IMG/VR virus record: IMGVR_UViG_3300037502_002993
Span: 1 to 64,000 of that record
Length of the DNA stretch: 64,000 nt
Strand: one strand, 5' to 3'
Source: a virus
A program made the translations under genes and the position numbers. The notes under the pieces are model-generated. The model worked only from the letters and a program-made list of their open reading frames with translations, had not been told where the DNA came from and made no database searches. Below are positions 16,492 to 26,169 of the stretch, one piece after another. How positions within the stretch are numbered: position 1 is the first letter of the stretch; every line of letters begins with the position of its first letter.

Positions 16492-17838
16492 TTAAACGGC
16501 CGTATAGGGGTTACCTGACGGCCCTGAGGGTTGGTAGTATGACTGTTGTTGCGGTTGTTGGTATTGCGGTTGTTGGGGGTGTCCTCCTTGGAGGTAAGCT
16601 GGGCCCTGCTGCATTGGCTGTTGCGGCTGGGGCGAAGGCCACCCTGGGGGCTGCTGTTGGTACTGGGGTTGACCATACCCCATGGGAGGTTGGGCATACT
16701 GCGACTGTTGATACCCCATCTGCTGTTGCGGATACCCCATCTGTGGTTGTTGGGGGGCCTGCGCTTGATGACGCTGGCGCAGCTCTTCCATGGTCAAACC
16801 ACGACGCGGTTCTTCCTTAGGTGCCTTTGCAGCTTGACGTGAAGTTGGGGCTGGGGTCTGCTGATTGGGGGTTTGACGAGAAGCTTCCCAGGGTGGCTCA
16901 CGATCCACGATAGAAAGGGCAGCCTTCTCCGCTTCCCGATCGTACTCCCCCTCGATCTCCTCTTGCCCTTTAGCCAGATTGCCCTCATTACCTTCCAGTA
17001 TCGGGATGGCTCGATGGAAGTCATCGATCTTTTTCAGGTGTTTCATGAACTTCAGATCGAAAGGCTCCAGGTCCAGATTGACCTGATCCCCAAACAGCGC
17101 GATCAGCTCATTGAACCGAGCGGCCAGATTACCAAACCCCTGAAGGAACGCCTCAAGGAAAGGGGCCGTTTGGTTATTGCTCCCACCACTGTAGGTTTCG
17201 ATCTTATCCCCCTCGGGGAAAAGGTAGTCGAGGAGTCCCAGAATCGCCTTGCGATGCTTCTTACGCATGGTGACCCCATAGGGCGTTTCATCCGACTCAT
17301 CCCTCAACGTCTCGATGAAGGGGAAGCGTACCACACACAGCCGGTTGTAGGCAACATCCCCCAACTCGCCATTGGGCTTAAGATACACTGTGATCAGGGC
17401 ATTCTTCTTCAGTGCCGCGGTGATGAGTTCGTTAAGTACCTTGGGGGTTTTGCTGTCCGCTGTGGTGGTCTGCTTGAGGAACTCACTGCACTCCGGTGAG
17501 AGGTCCTTGTGCAGTGACGGGGTGGCGGCAATGGACATCAGCGTCTCTGATACCCGCAGTGTGTACTGCGCCAACCGTGCCTTTGCGATCTGCTGCATCT
17601 TGGTCAGGACGTGAGAGGGCCCCTTACGGGCCAGGTTCTCACCGATGGGGTGAAAGGCGATCAACTCTTCAGTGATGCCATCGTCCAAGCGCTTTTTGGT
17701 GGGAAGTACCAGGCGACGCCCATCAATGGAAATGGGCTTGGCAATCCCCCCAGGTTCGCAGAAAGAGATATACCCTTCACGATCGGCTGAGCAGGAGAGG
17801 CCCTTGAGGACCTCCCGGTAAAAGGTTAAAATATCCAT
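16492..17838 (-). CDS. Conserved-type phage protein with prion-like Q/P/Y tail
   Basis: 448 residues. Residues 1-310 look folded, with no motif I recognise. From about 325 the protein becomes disordered, and the last 90 residues are built of Q, P, Y, G and M (PQMGYPQQQMGYQQSQYAQP, QPQQPMQQGP). Such tails favour self-association or multivalent binding. It is the first of three large genes between the 16451 terminator and the SSB gene. ATG 17838 has AGGA upstream. Confidence 0.65.
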   Translation of the reverse strand: MDILTFYREVLKGLSCSADREGYISFCEPGGIAKPISIDGRRLVLPTKKRLDDGITEELIAFHPIGENLARKGPSHVLTKMQQIAKARLAQYTLRVSETLMSIAATPSLHKDLSPECSEFLKQTTTADSKTPKVLNELITAALKKNALITVYLKPNGELGDVAYNRLCVVRFPFIETLRDESDETPYGVTMRKKHRKAILGLLDYLFPEGDKIETYSGGSNNQTAPFLEAFLQGFGNLAARFNELIALFGDQVNLDLEPFDLKFMKHLKKIDDFHRAIPILEGNEGNLAKGQEEIEGEYDREAEKAALSIVDREPPWEASRQTPNQQTPAPTSRQAAKAPKEEPRRGLTMEELRQRHQAQAPQQPQMGYPQQQMGYQQSQYAQPPMGYGQPQYQQQPPGWPSPQPQQPMQQGPAYLQGGHPQQPQYQQPQQQSYYQPSGPSGNPYTAV

Positions 17839-17848
17839 GGGGTGTTCC

Positions 17849-19489
17849 TTAGATCAGACCCGTGTAACGGTCAGCGTTGGAGGAAGTGGGAGACGCATTG
17901 TTATCTGGCGTTTGCGAGGAGGTGGTGAGGACGGCGTTATCGAACGCAGGGATATTGGGATTGTAAGCTACCCCAGAGATCGTGGGTTCAGGAATGACCT
18001 CATCGAGCAGATAGAGGAGATCGGTTGAGATCTTATCGGCCCGTTCGCGATCATTGGTCACCACCGGGGTGAACAGGGAATCCACAAAGGTGGGCGCTAC
18101 CCACCGGATGGGTCCCTCTGCCCCAAGTCGCAGCATGATCACCGTGTCCCCGGAGATATCACACCCCACTGAGAGTTCAAAGGAGATCTGGTTGTTACGG
18201 GTGATCACATTGAGTAGATCCACCCCAAGTCTCCGTTCGAACTCCGCCAGGTGGGGAGCCAGGTAGAGGTTATCCTCAATGGCCCGTACACTGTTGTTGT
18301 CCGCAAACGACATCCGGTAGTTACCCGGTCCATGACCATTAGTCACGTTAATCGCCACATAGCGCAGCAGGTTGTCCATCATAATAGCAGGCAGTATCTG
18401 AGCGATAGAGCTCGCCGCTACCGTGATTTCATTACTGCCCCGCCAGTGCTCGCTGTCCTCTGCTTGGTTGACGCGACGAATAGATTGCCCGGTGTCCATT
18501 CCCGGTGGTGGGGTCACCTGCTCACTGCTGACTTCCGGGAAGATACTGGAGAGTTCCGCCAGAGTGACAAAACCCTTCTCCATGTACCCTGCCTGGGTCT
18601 TGAGGAGCTGGAAGAAGCTGACCTTGTGGATATGGTCATTGGCAATACGACTCCCGGCTTCCCGGTAGAGCGATGCCTTATCATACCCAAAGTTCCCCTC
18701 CATGACGTTTTCTTTATGTGCGTGCTGGTACCCCAACAGGGTTTTGTGCAGGTACCGACTCGGGGAGGCATCGTGTCGGCGAGAATATTGGTACATGGTA
18801 CCGTCTGACACTGTTGAGCGCTGGTCAAGAATCTCCACCGGACCATTCCCGAAGTTACCAAACTGGCGCAGCTTCTCTACCGCCTGTTGACTGTGCCCGT
18901 GATAGAAGATATCATCCGGACGGATCAAGAAGTTGGTGTTATGACCAAAGGCGGTGGTAACGCCTGGGGCATTGGCCATGTCCACGGGAGAGACAATCTG
19001 GTTAGAGCCGATGGGTCGGACGTTCCAATACCCCCCTTGCGGTGAGGTCTCGTAGGTACATGAAAGGGTGGTCTCACTGTTGAAGTAGATACGCATGTTG
19101 GGATCAGGGCGCCCGGTATGGCTCAGATCGGCCGCATCGGAGTACCCAAAGAAGATCCGCTTGATCTGCTGGTGGGGCTCCGCCGGGTTATACTCAAGGA
19201 CTTTCATCATGAAGCGAAAACGCCGCGTGCGCCAGCCGTTTACCACATGAGCCTCACCCTGGGTGGTGAACTGGGGACGCAGGATATCCCCAGCCACTCC
19301 TTCTACCGCAGAGATCCCAACATTGAGGCCCCCTTGGGTCGCTTCAGTGAGGGCGTCTCTGAGACCGCGTGCGACATTGGTTTCAAACGGACGGATCATC
19401 TGTTCGGTATAGGTACCGGATTGTACCAATAAGAACAGTTGAACGCTGACTTTCTTATCGGCATTGAACCCTTCGGTATGACTGAACAT
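17849..19489 (-). CDS. Hypothetical protein, 546 aa
   Basis: Large soluble protein without a motif I can name. It contains many beta-type segments (SCTYETSPQGGYWNVRPIGS) and a Ser/Asn/Thr-rich tail (TTSSQTPDNNASPTSSNADR). It lies 10 bases from the next gene, so it is co-transcribed with 16492-17838. The start ATG at 19489 has AAGGAG upstream. The phiKZ-like setting suggests a conserved core or virion protein; this is inference. Confidence 0.6.
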   Translation of the reverse strand: MFSHTEGFNADKKVSVQLFLLVQSGTYTEQMIRPFETNVARGLRDALTEATQGGLNVGISAVEGVAGDILRPQFTTQGEAHVVNGWRTRRFRFMMKVLEYNPAEPHQQIKRIFFGYSDAADLSHTGRPDPNMRIYFNSETTLSCTYETSPQGGYWNVRPIGSNQIVSPVDMANAPGVTTAFGHNTNFLIRPDDIFYHGHSQQAVEKLRQFGNFGNGPVEILDQRSTVSDGTMYQYSRRHDASPSRYLHKTLLGYQHAHKENVMEGNFGYDKASLYREAGSRIANDHIHKVSFFQLLKTQAGYMEKGFVTLAELSSIFPEVSSEQVTPPPGMDTGQSIRRVNQAEDSEHWRGSNEITVAASSIAQILPAIMMDNLLRYVAINVTNGHGPGNYRMSFADNNSVRAIEDNLYLAPHLAEFERRLGVDLLNVITRNNQISFELSVGCDISGDTVIMLRLGAEGPIRWVAPTFVDSLFTPVVTNDRERADKISTDLLYLLDEVIPEPTISGVAYNPNIPAFDNAVLTTSSQTPDNNASPTSSNADRYTGLI

Positions 19490-19536
19490 GGAGGTGTGCT
19501 CCTTACATTAGGCCTAATGTGTGTTGCCGTTCAAAC

Positions 19537-21189
19537 TCACTGATTGATCTCAGCCAGCTTGATGATCATTTCTGAGATATTGTTTTTGATATCGAGAGGG
19601 ACCGTAAGGAGACGTCTCCCCTCCGGTTGATTGGCTTCCCGATAGAGCGCCTGAGGTCCCAGATACTCCCAGGTGCCACTGAAGATCAGTTTGGTCAACT
19701 CCTGTGCCCCAATCACCGCGACGTTACCCTGCTTGGGGTCGGGGTTGCGGCCTGATACAGGATATTGGTGGGGGAAGTAGGTTACCATCTCATCCTGCCT
19801 ATCCCGGTTATACCTCACTAGCGGCTGGGTCCCTTCAGTAAGACCCATGACGATACCGCCTTGTTCCATGTCTACCCGCTTCACCAGCATCAGACACGCC
19901 AGGTCGAAAAACCCCCAATGCCACAGCAGCGCTTGGGTGGTTGTGAGTAAACGCAATGTAGCGGGTTTATGGATGTAGCGAAAAGCCCGCGCGGGAAAGG
20001 CCTTGGCCATCACCCACTGAGCCAGTAGGATCTGGTGTTCATTGACCCGCACCTCATCAGCACGCCCCATTGTTTTAATGCACTGCTCTAACAGCTTCAG
20101 GTTGATCGTGGGGTCGATGTGTGTGGCCATCCCCACCATGTCCTTACTGTAGACCTCATGTAAGACAATGTCGCCCTCAGCGGCCTTCTGCTTGATCTTG
20201 TACTCTTCAAGTACCCCCGTGTTATCGGAGTCCTCCTCACTGATATTGCTGTCTTCGCTTTTCTTGGCTTCTATTCGATCCGCCCCCATGTCCTGGGGGG
20301 TGAGTTTGGTCTTGACGTAGTTATGCACATTGGCGATGATGTTCGCCCCTACCCGATGATCCGTCAGGGGGATGATTGTCAGTCTCCTCAGAAACACCAT
20401 AGCAAGCAGCCGGATGGCCACTTCACTTGAAGGCACCCCTTTCCAGAGGAACATCTTCATGGCGTCAGCATTACCGGCCTTTCCCAGCCCCTTTCCATTA
20501 GGGTTGGCTACCCGGATCTCGATATAGCGTTCGAGTTTATCCTTAGCGCCCGGTTCGAAATACCCATCGGCTTTTACCTGTTGGTGATTCGGCCAAGTGA
20601 GCAGTTCCGTATTGGCAATCAAGGAGTAGGCTTCTAATTCCTTATAGAGATCATCCCCAAGGCCCAACCCCCCTTGATTCAAGAACTCCCCCCAGATGGG
20701 AATTAGCGGCCTCAGGGCCAGAGACAGCGTCGCCAGATTAATGTAGTCGTTTTTCAGGTAGGTTTGATCGGGGTCGGGATAACGCCCTTTCGACTGATCG
20801 ATGTGGTCCAGGGTATCGGCCGGAATGAACAGGTTGGTTTTGGTCAGTAAGAAAGCCTTCAGGTCATCCATACGGAAGCATTCTGTAATGCGTCGGATGT
20901 TCTCCTGAATCAAAAATGTGTTGGTGGCGACACTCTCACTCCCCGGGTCCTTCATGTCGTTCGGGTCTACCAGGATTTCATGAATCGTCCTGTAATAGTC
21001 CCACACGACATCGTGTGTTTTCGGAGAGAGGCCTTTAAGGAAGGCGTTGAAGTCGCCAAAGACCCCATCAACATTGGCCAGTTTGACTTTACTGAATAGC
21101 GGGGTAGCGAAACGTAATACGTCTTTTTTGTGGTGTAGGGAAACTTCCTGGAATCCCTCGCCTCGCCGTTCGGAAATTTGAAACTCCAC
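19537..21189 (-). CDS. Hypothetical protein, 550 aa, GTG start
   Basis: Large, mostly helical protein. I chose the GTG at 21189 (reading VEFQISERRGEG) because GAGGAG lies seven bases upstream. An upstream TTG at 21204 is also in frame. It has an acidic middle segment (KKSEDSNISEEDSDNTG). A candidate promoter lies at 21243-21260. No family recognised. Confidence 0.6.
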   Translation of the reverse strand: MEFQISERRGEGFQEVSLHHKKDVLRFATPLFSKVKLANVDGVFGDFNAFLKGLSPKTHDVVWDYYRTIHEILVDPNDMKDPGSESVATNTFLIQENIRRITECFRMDDLKAFLLTKTNLFIPADTLDHIDQSKGRYPDPDQTYLKNDYINLATLSLALRPLIPIWGEFLNQGGLGLGDDLYKELEAYSLIANTELLTWPNHQQVKADGYFEPGAKDKLERYIEIRVANPNGKGLGKAGNADAMKMFLWKGVPSSEVAIRLLAMVFLRRLTIIPLTDHRVGANIIANVHNYVKTKLTPQDMGADRIEAKKSEDSNISEEDSDNTGVLEEYKIKQKAAEGDIVLHEVYSKDMVGMATHIDPTINLKLLEQCIKTMGRADEVRVNEHQILLAQWVMAKAFPARAFRYIHKPATLRLLTTTQALLWHWGFFDLACLMLVKRVDMEQGGIVMGLTEGTQPLVRYNRDRQDEMVTYFPHQYPVSGRNPDPKQGNVAVIGAQELTKLIFSGTWEYLGPQALYREANQPEGRRLLTVPLDIKNNISEMIIKLAEINQ

Positions 21190-21242
21190 AGTGGCGCTCC
21201 TCAACGTGGATCGTCAATAACAGATACTGTCCGAGTGAACAG

Positions 21243-21260
21243 CACCTTCATGATGTAGAT
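21243..21260 (-). promoter_or_regulatory. Candidate phage promoter
   Basis: An 18-base string (minus strand ATCTACATCATGAAGGTG) is identical to the one at 32450-32467. Both sit about 40-55 bases before the first codon of a minus-strand gene. Confidence 0.55.
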
Positions 21261-21426
21261 CTCTAACTCCTTTGGTTAAACCCCTTCTAAAACGCTCTAT
21301 TTTACGCTGTAAGCGTTTTTATGCCGTAAGTAGTAGTTGGGTTAGGGGTGGGTTCTTTTAAGCCTTAGAAGAGCAAATAGAGCCCATTCCTAACATTTTA
21401 CTGTGCTCAGTGCCTCGCGGCAAAAT

Positions 21427-21444
21427 GGACCTCCGAAGAGGTCC
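21427..21444 (-). terminator. Terminator after the SSB-like gene
   Basis: GGACCTC/GAGGTCC stem with a TTCG-type loop, 18 bases past the stop, followed by ATTTTGCCGC on the minus strand. Confidence 0.7.
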
Positions 21445-21461
21445 ACTTGGATAACTGATAC

Positions 21462-22187
21462 TTACCAGTCCTCAATGCCGTCATCGCCGAATTCCGCATC
21501 GAAGCTCTTGGCTTTGGATTGCCCACCACCACCGTTGTTGTTCTGCTGGTAGCCACCGCCACCGCCTTGATTGCGGTTCTGCTGCTGACCGCCCCCCTGG
21601 TTGAACGTGCCGGGCATCTTGGCCACGTTCTTGGCATCGGGGTTGAACTCACTGATCAACAGGTGACTGACCAGGGTTTCCCACTGGTGTGCAAAGCCGT
21701 AGGCGTATTGACGGGAAAGGTCGGCCTCACTCATCGGCTCACCGTTGACACTGATGGCGTGGAATTGACTCGGACCAAAGAAGAACTGAATCTTCGGACG
21801 GTTGTTGGCCAGTACCGCGATAAAGAGTTTGCCGCTCTCCCGCTCTACATCGAACCGCAGGGTGGCTAGCTTGATTTTCTTATCGAGCTTCTTACCGGCA
21901 ACAAAGTCGTCGATAAAGTCAATCTCAATCTTCCCCTCACGTTTCCCTTCGGCCAGCTCACGCAGCATCTTCATGGCCACCGTAAAGGTTGAGAGATCGA
22001 CATTAAAGTCAATACGGCCGTTATTGCGATCGTCCGGTACGTTGGTCTTGACCACAATCCGGGGAACATTGTTGAAGACCTTCACCTGGAGATTGGGGCG
22101 CTTCTGGGCACCGGCGACTGGGACACCGTAGACCCAGTTAGACATGACGTTGGTGATGTTGGGTTTAAACGCGGGACGATCAGACAT
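21462..22187 (-). CDS. ssb: Single-stranded DNA-binding protein (probable)
   Basis: 241 residues with an N-terminal beta-rich DNA-binding region. A Gly/Gln/Asn-rich linker (GGGQQQNRNQGGGGGYQQNN) and a short acidic tail ending FDAEFGDDGIEDW follow. Flexible linker plus acidic aromatic tip is the layout of SSBs, which coat replication intermediates and recruit partners through the tip. The tip ends in Trp rather than Phe. ATG 22187 (MSDRPAFKPN) has AAGGA upstream. It lies among replication genes and has its own terminator. Confidence 0.75.
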   Translation of the reverse strand: MSDRPAFKPNITNVMSNWVYGVPVAGAQKRPNLQVKVFNNVPRIVVKTNVPDDRNNGRIDFNVDLSTFTVAMKMLRELAEGKREGKIEIDFIDDFVAGKKLDKKIKLATLRFDVERESGKLFIAVLANNRPKIQFFFGPSQFHAISVNGEPMSEADLSRQYAYGFAHQWETLVSHLLISEFNPDAKNVAKMPGTFNQGGGQQQNRNQGGGGGYQQNNNGGGGQSKAKSFDAEFGDDGIEDW

Positions 22188-22283
22188 GTTCATTTCCTTA
22201 TTAACGTAAGAATCAAGCGCCACTCTGCCTATACGGTAGTGACCCTCGGTAGTGCACTGAGAATGGATGCGATTGATCTCAAG

Positions 22284-23105
22284 TTAGCTGAGCGTCTTTA
22301 CCCAGGCCTTGAGATCAGGACTTGCATGATGGAGGAGATCGTGTCGAACCTTCTCATCCGTCGTAAGGCTATGCCACTTGGCGGTCATGCCAATGGTTCT
22401 TACCTCACGTCGTAACTTGGCGTCAATCCCCGCCAACAGGGTCCCCTCCCCAAGTAGTTGGATTAGGGTGCGGGTCAACGGGAAATGGTCTTCTGACTTC
22501 ACGCCATGCAGCTTGCTGCCCCACTCGTTGCGCTCTTTGATCTTCCCGGTGTGGGATTCCAAAAGCATAAGGGTGGAGAAGCGGAATACCCAGAGCAGAT
22601 GATGGGCATGGTGGGTGAGCATCAACACTCGACGAGGAACGACCTCGGGGACGCCTTTAATCGTGGTTAAAGGAAGCTCCCGTCTGGCAAACACCTCCAG
22701 AAGAAGTCGGTAGAGGTAATCCTGACAGTAGTGTTGGTGCTGCTGGCGCTCAGTGCGGGGCTCTTTCAGTGGCGCATGGGGAAAGAGCCATTTCACCTCA
22801 TCAAGTGTTTGGTGATAGATCACAAGTTCAAGTGGGGCTTCCAGGCCATTGAGTATCTCCTGTAGATGGTAGAGCTCATCCATGAGGTGATCTCCCCCCT
22901 CATGAAGATCCACGTGAGAGAGGTCCTCCGTTGAGTAGGCACTGAGGTAGTTCCTGACAAGTGTCGGTAGGTTTACCCACAACTGTTCAAAGGCTTTGGG
23001 CTGGATGGTATTCGTGTGTTCAGGGTGTGTCCCCACCAACCCCTCAATGGCTAGAGAGGTCCCAATGGATAAGGGGTAGTTCCCAAACTCGCGCTGCACC
23101 TCCAT
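22284..23105 (-). CDS. Hypothetical protein
   Basis: 273 residues, rich in His and Leu (TERQQHQHYCQDYLYRLLLE, LTHHAHHLLWVFRF). Probably helical. It begins 6 bases after the SbcD-like nuclease gene, so it may be its partner; SbcD-like enzymes usually work with an SMC-type ATPase, which this is not. GGAG lies upstream of ATG 23105. Confidence 0.6.
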   Translation of the reverse strand: MEVQREFGNYPLSIGTSLAIEGLVGTHPEHTNTIQPKAFEQLWVNLPTLVRNYLSAYSTEDLSHVDLHEGGDHLMDELYHLQEILNGLEAPLELVIYHQTLDEVKWLFPHAPLKEPRTERQQHQHYCQDYLYRLLLEVFARRELPLTTIKGVPEVVPRRVLMLTHHAHHLLWVFRFSTLMLLESHTGKIKERNEWGSKLHGVKSEDHFPLTRTLIQLLGEGTLLAGIDAKLRREVRTIGMTAKWHSLTTDEKVRHDLLHHASPDLKAWVKTLS

Positions 23106-23111
23106 GGGGCG

Positions 23112-24293
23112 TTACTCCAGTATGTCCTCCATCAAGGCGAGACAACGCTGTTGTTGGAGGGGGTCGGTGGTGTGTTTGGTGATCTCATCTCGGAGCAGGC
23201 CGGGGAGTGTCTTGGGATCAATGGGGATGAACTCCTCAATGTCCATATGGAGTAACTCATCCATCTCTTTAGCGGTCTGCTGCTTGGAGGTCTTAATATC
23301 AGGCTTTGCCCACTCAAACTGCGGGTGGCGCTTTTTGAGCTCCTCTACATCCTTCGCAATGGGATCGTCACTGCGACACCGTATCTTCACACTGCTGCCA
23401 TTAGGTAGAGTGGCTAGGTGTTTGGAAATGACACTGGCTGCCTGTTGGCTATCCAGATCCACGCAGTCGATGGTGTCGTAGCGTTTGGCGTCTTTGTTTT
23501 CAACAAAGGTGACCGTCCAATCGTTCTCACTGCGTAAACTGACATCATAGAAGCCTTTAGGGTGTTCTTGACCATGGGTATCACGATCAAAACTACCGGC
23601 CGCTAAGATGCGCTCTTTCTGTGTGGGTTCATGCACATGCCCAATCAGGATCAGATACCGCACTAACTCCAGATAAGTATCAGAGTCGTGAGTTGGCTCT
23701 GGGACAATGCTGGGCAGTTGATACTCAAAGGCCCCATGCATGATGGCGAAGTCCAGTTGGTCCAGGCCTTCCTTGGCCATCAACTGTTTCACCTCAATCA
23801 GGGTGTCTTGTGTATGCGGGCGCCATTTATCTGGTACATAGAGCACATTGATATTGAACCGCTCAATGTGCTCAATCGACAGCGTGGTGGCGTAATGCAG
23901 ATCCACGGGGATCTTGGCATTGGTGGCCTGTTCCGTGAAGAAGCGTGACTGCTCCCGATCGTGAGAGGGTGTCCCTTCTACCACGCGGACGATCACATCA
24001 AACCGCGCACAGCGCCACAATAGCTCCGTGATAAACCGATTGATCTCATGCACCTGAGGATCACCATTATTCAGCAAACGGTCGAATACATCTCCGGTGA
24101 TGAACAGGGCATCTACTTGAGATAGGCGGTGATCGTTGTTCAGGTACTGGTTAAGGTTCTTGATGATCCAACTGGTCGGGGTTCTCGGATGTCCTAGGTG
24201 GATATCGCCAATACTCAAAAACCGAAAAACGCCTTTGTGTTTGGTGGCTGTTAAGTTGATTCCGCCGTATTCTGACTCAGTCGTCAAACTCAT
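23112..24293 (-). CDS. SbcD/Mre11-like metallophosphoesterase nuclease
   Basis: A 393-residue calcineurin-type phosphoesterase. The metal-binding motifs are in order: GDIHLGH (about 28-34), FITGDVFDR (about 64-72), EGTPSHD (in place of GNHD), IMHGAFE, and LIGHVHEP. This is the SbcD or T4 gp47 layout, so it probably processes DNA ends during recombination-dependent replication. No SbcC/gp46 ATPase is visible in the window. Its start overlaps the upstream gene by 17 bases. Confidence 0.85.
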   Translation of the reverse strand: MSLTTESEYGGINLTATKHKGVFRFLSIGDIHLGHPRTPTSWIIKNLNQYLNNDHRLSQVDALFITGDVFDRLLNNGDPQVHEINRFITELLWRCARFDVIVRVVEGTPSHDREQSRFFTEQATNAKIPVDLHYATTLSIEHIERFNINVLYVPDKWRPHTQDTLIEVKQLMAKEGLDQLDFAIMHGAFEYQLPSIVPEPTHDSDTYLELVRYLILIGHVHEPTQKERILAAGSFDRDTHGQEHPKGFYDVSLRSENDWTVTFVENKDAKRYDTIDCVDLDSQQAASVISKHLATLPNGSSVKIRCRSDDPIAKDVEELKKRHPQFEWAKPDIKTSKQQTAKEMDELLHMDIEEFIPIDPKTLPGLLRDEITKHTTDPLQQQRCLALMEDILE

Positions 24294-24900
24294 CAGTGAA
24301 GGTACTCCCAGTTTGGCCTGACTGACCCGGTACCGGTGACGTGGTAGATCCCTGGGCCAGGACCAACTTCCCTTGGTGGATGGTCAAGGGTTCACCGTTA
24401 GGGGTGACCATGGTACGACCATAACGCTCAAGGATCGCCATAATAGGAGCGATCACGGCGTTAATGTAATCGGGGTTATCCGATACGGAGTGCAGGAAAT
24501 TCGCCACCTTCTTATAGAGATTGGGGTTACCGATCTCAATGTCCCGACTCAGGCTGCGGAAGAAGTTTTCCGCAGTAAACCCACCGCGACCAGTCGCGAT
24601 TGTGGGGTTCATGGTGAGGGTCAGTGCTGGGACTTCAAACAGCACGATGTTGTTGTCTTGATTGTCGACCACCTGAAGGGGATGGATGAACTCCCCTACA
24701 TAAGGCAGGTAGCGCGCAAGGGCGTCCGGTCCAAACGGACAGGTGAGGATGTCAAGCACCTCACGCTGAAACTGGTACTCAGAGATCCTCGGGAGATACT
24801 CTTGGGTTTTCTGAAGGATGGTCTCCAGGGAGTTGCCCAGGAGCAGATCCATATGGGTTTTGATGGCGTCATTGCCACGGGCGTTCTGATCATCCGTCAT
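24277..24900 (-). CDS. Hypothetical protein
   Basis: 207 residues, with a disordered Ser/Thr/Gly-rich C-terminus ending in an acidic tip (TGSTFTDEFDD) somewhat like an SSB tail. It overlaps the genes on both sides, indicating a tightly coupled operon with the SbcD-like nuclease. No family recognised. Confidence 0.6.
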   Translation of the reverse strand: MTDDQNARGNDAIKTHMDLLLGNSLETILQKTQEYLPRISEYQFQREVLDILTCPFGPDALARYLPYVGEFIHPLQVVDNQDNNIVLFEVPALTLTMNPTIATGRGGFTAENFFRSLSRDIEIGNPNLYKKVANFLHSVSDNPDYINAVIAPIMAILERYGRTMVTPNGEPLTIHQGKLVLAQGSTTSPVPGQSGQTGSTFTDEFDD

Positions 24901-25357
24901 GACGATTACTCACCTTGTGAAGATTAACAGGGAGAATGGGGACTTCGTTGAGATGGGGGAGGAGGTCACTCAGATTCAACACCCGGTACTGTTCCAGTGC
25001 GATCTGCTGCATGTTCCCCTCGACCATCTGTAGGAGTTTGGGCTCTCCGTGACTGTCGAGCGTGAGCAGGCAGGTACTGTCATCAGCCTCGACGCCCGTA
25101 CCTACGCCCGCAGGCACCAACTGAATCGTAGGGAGGGTCTCCTTACGCGGTGGGGGGTTGAGGAGTTCTGCTTGCTGTCCGTACATCCGTGCCCACACCA
25201 GCATGAACTCTCCCATGCGTTGATCAACTCGACGGTTGATCTCTTGGTGCAAGTTAGTCTCCATGTCCATCAGGCGCTTCTCTATCTCCAGCAGGCGGGT
25301 TTCCTCTTCAGTATAGATGAGTTGTTCGTCAGGGGCGTTCTGCTCATTCTGGTCCAT
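24890..25357 (-). CDS. Hypothetical protein
   Basis: 155 residues. The N-terminal third is a charged helix or coiled coil (EEETRLLEIEKRLMDMETNL). ATG 25357 has GGAG upstream. It overlaps the next gene by 11 bases. Confidence 0.6.
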   Translation of the reverse strand: MDQNEQNAPDEQLIYTEEETRLLEIEKRLMDMETNLHQEINRRVDQRMGEFMLVWARMYGQQAELLNPPPRKETLPTIQLVPAGVGTGVEADDSTCLLTLDSHGEPKLLQMVEGNMQQIALEQYRVLNLSDLLPHLNEVPILPVNLHKVSNRHDG

Positions 25358-25405
25358 GGGGGCTCCGTTAGGTGGGTTGGTTCGTATTATGACGACAATC
25401 AGTAA

Positions 25406-25810
25406 TCAGCCGTTATTCAAGTTAATCACCTCAGCCAATACCCCGTCCACAAAACGAATTCGGCGTCCCAGCGAATGGGACTGGCCGTCTTCACGGACGG
25501 TGCAGTTCAGTCGAATGGTCATCTGCCCGGGCTTTTGTGGATCAGTGTCCTCTACCGTAACGCGCACCACAGCGTTGTTATTGAAGTTACGCATCAACAA
25601 CCGCTCAAGGCTTTCGGTCACCTCACTCTGTAGGAGCGTGCGATCATGCCCATACTCCTTGATCAAGTGGGCGAGACTTGCAATCTGCCCGTAATAGAGT
25701 TCAGATTGAGAATATTCACTGGTGATGAACCAGGCGATCACTCGATCCCCTTTCTCTTCGATACTAGAGACCCACCCTTTGGTGGAGAGTGTGGGAATGG
25801 CAGTCGGCAT
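25406..25810 (-). CDS. Hypothetical protein
   Basis: 134 residues. I chose the ATG at 25810 (MPTAIPTLSTKG) because AAGGAGG lies just upstream. An in-frame upstream ATG at 25849 lacks this. A beta-rich small domain (VIAWFITSEYSQSELYYGQI). Unknown function. Confidence 0.6.
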   Translation of the reverse strand: MPTAIPTLSTKGWVSSIEEKGDRVIAWFITSEYSQSELYYGQIASLAHLIKEYGHDRTLLQSEVTESLERLLMRNFNNNAVVRVTVEDTDPQKPGQMTIRLNCTVREDGQSHSLGRRIRFVDGVLAEVINLNNG

Positions 25811-25869
25811 AATAACCTCCTTAAACGAAGAAAAAATAAAGGGCAACACGAGGTTGCCCAGAGGATCAC

Positions 25870-26070
25870 CTACTCAGGTGGATCTGACAAGCCTGCCAAA
25901 ACCGCCGCCTGTTGCCGCGAGACCCCTTCTTCTAGGTGGTCCTTAAAGGTTAGGTAATCGTTAAGGTACCCGAGATCGAGGTGTTCCTGGCACAACTCCC
26001 CACCCTCCACACGAGGTTCCCAACAACCCGGAATGCCACACTTCGTAGCGTAAGTAACCTTAGTCGCCAT
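25870..26070 (-). CDS. Small zinc-ribbon protein
   Basis: 66 residues with a Cys/His cluster CGIPGCWEPRVEGGELCQEH, typical of a small zinc-binding fold. The rest is helical. It overlaps the previous tiny frame's stop. Function unknown. Confidence 0.55.
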   Translation of the reverse strand: MATKVTYATKCGIPGCWEPRVEGGELCQEHLDLGYLNDYLTFKDHLEEGVSRQQAAVLAGLSDPPE

Positions 26071-26137
26071 ACAGTCCCTCCAGCAGCTTCTGCGCTCGTG
26101 CTTTAGTGTACTTCACATCAGTGGAAAAGATAAACAT
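26060..26137 (-). CDS. Possible 25-residue leader peptide
   Basis: Reads MFIFSTDVKYTKARAQKLLE then GLYGD, and overlaps the start of the zinc-ribbon gene by 11 bases. It begins right after a GTCCCCACC/GGTGGGGAC hairpin (26141-26162). It could couple translation of the next gene. Only the composition and overlap support it. Confidence 0.3.
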   Translation of the reverse strand: MFIFSTDVKYTKARAQKLLEGLYGD

Positions 26138-26140
26138 AGA

Positions 26141-26162
26141 GTCCCCACCCGAAGGTGGGGAC
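26141..26162 (-). terminator. Hairpin after the 26170-26781 gene
   Basis: Nine-pair GC-rich stem with a GAA-type loop immediately after the stop of the preceding gene. No strong T run, so it may be a partial terminator or processing site. Confidence 0.45.
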
Positions 26163-26169
26163 TGGTGTG

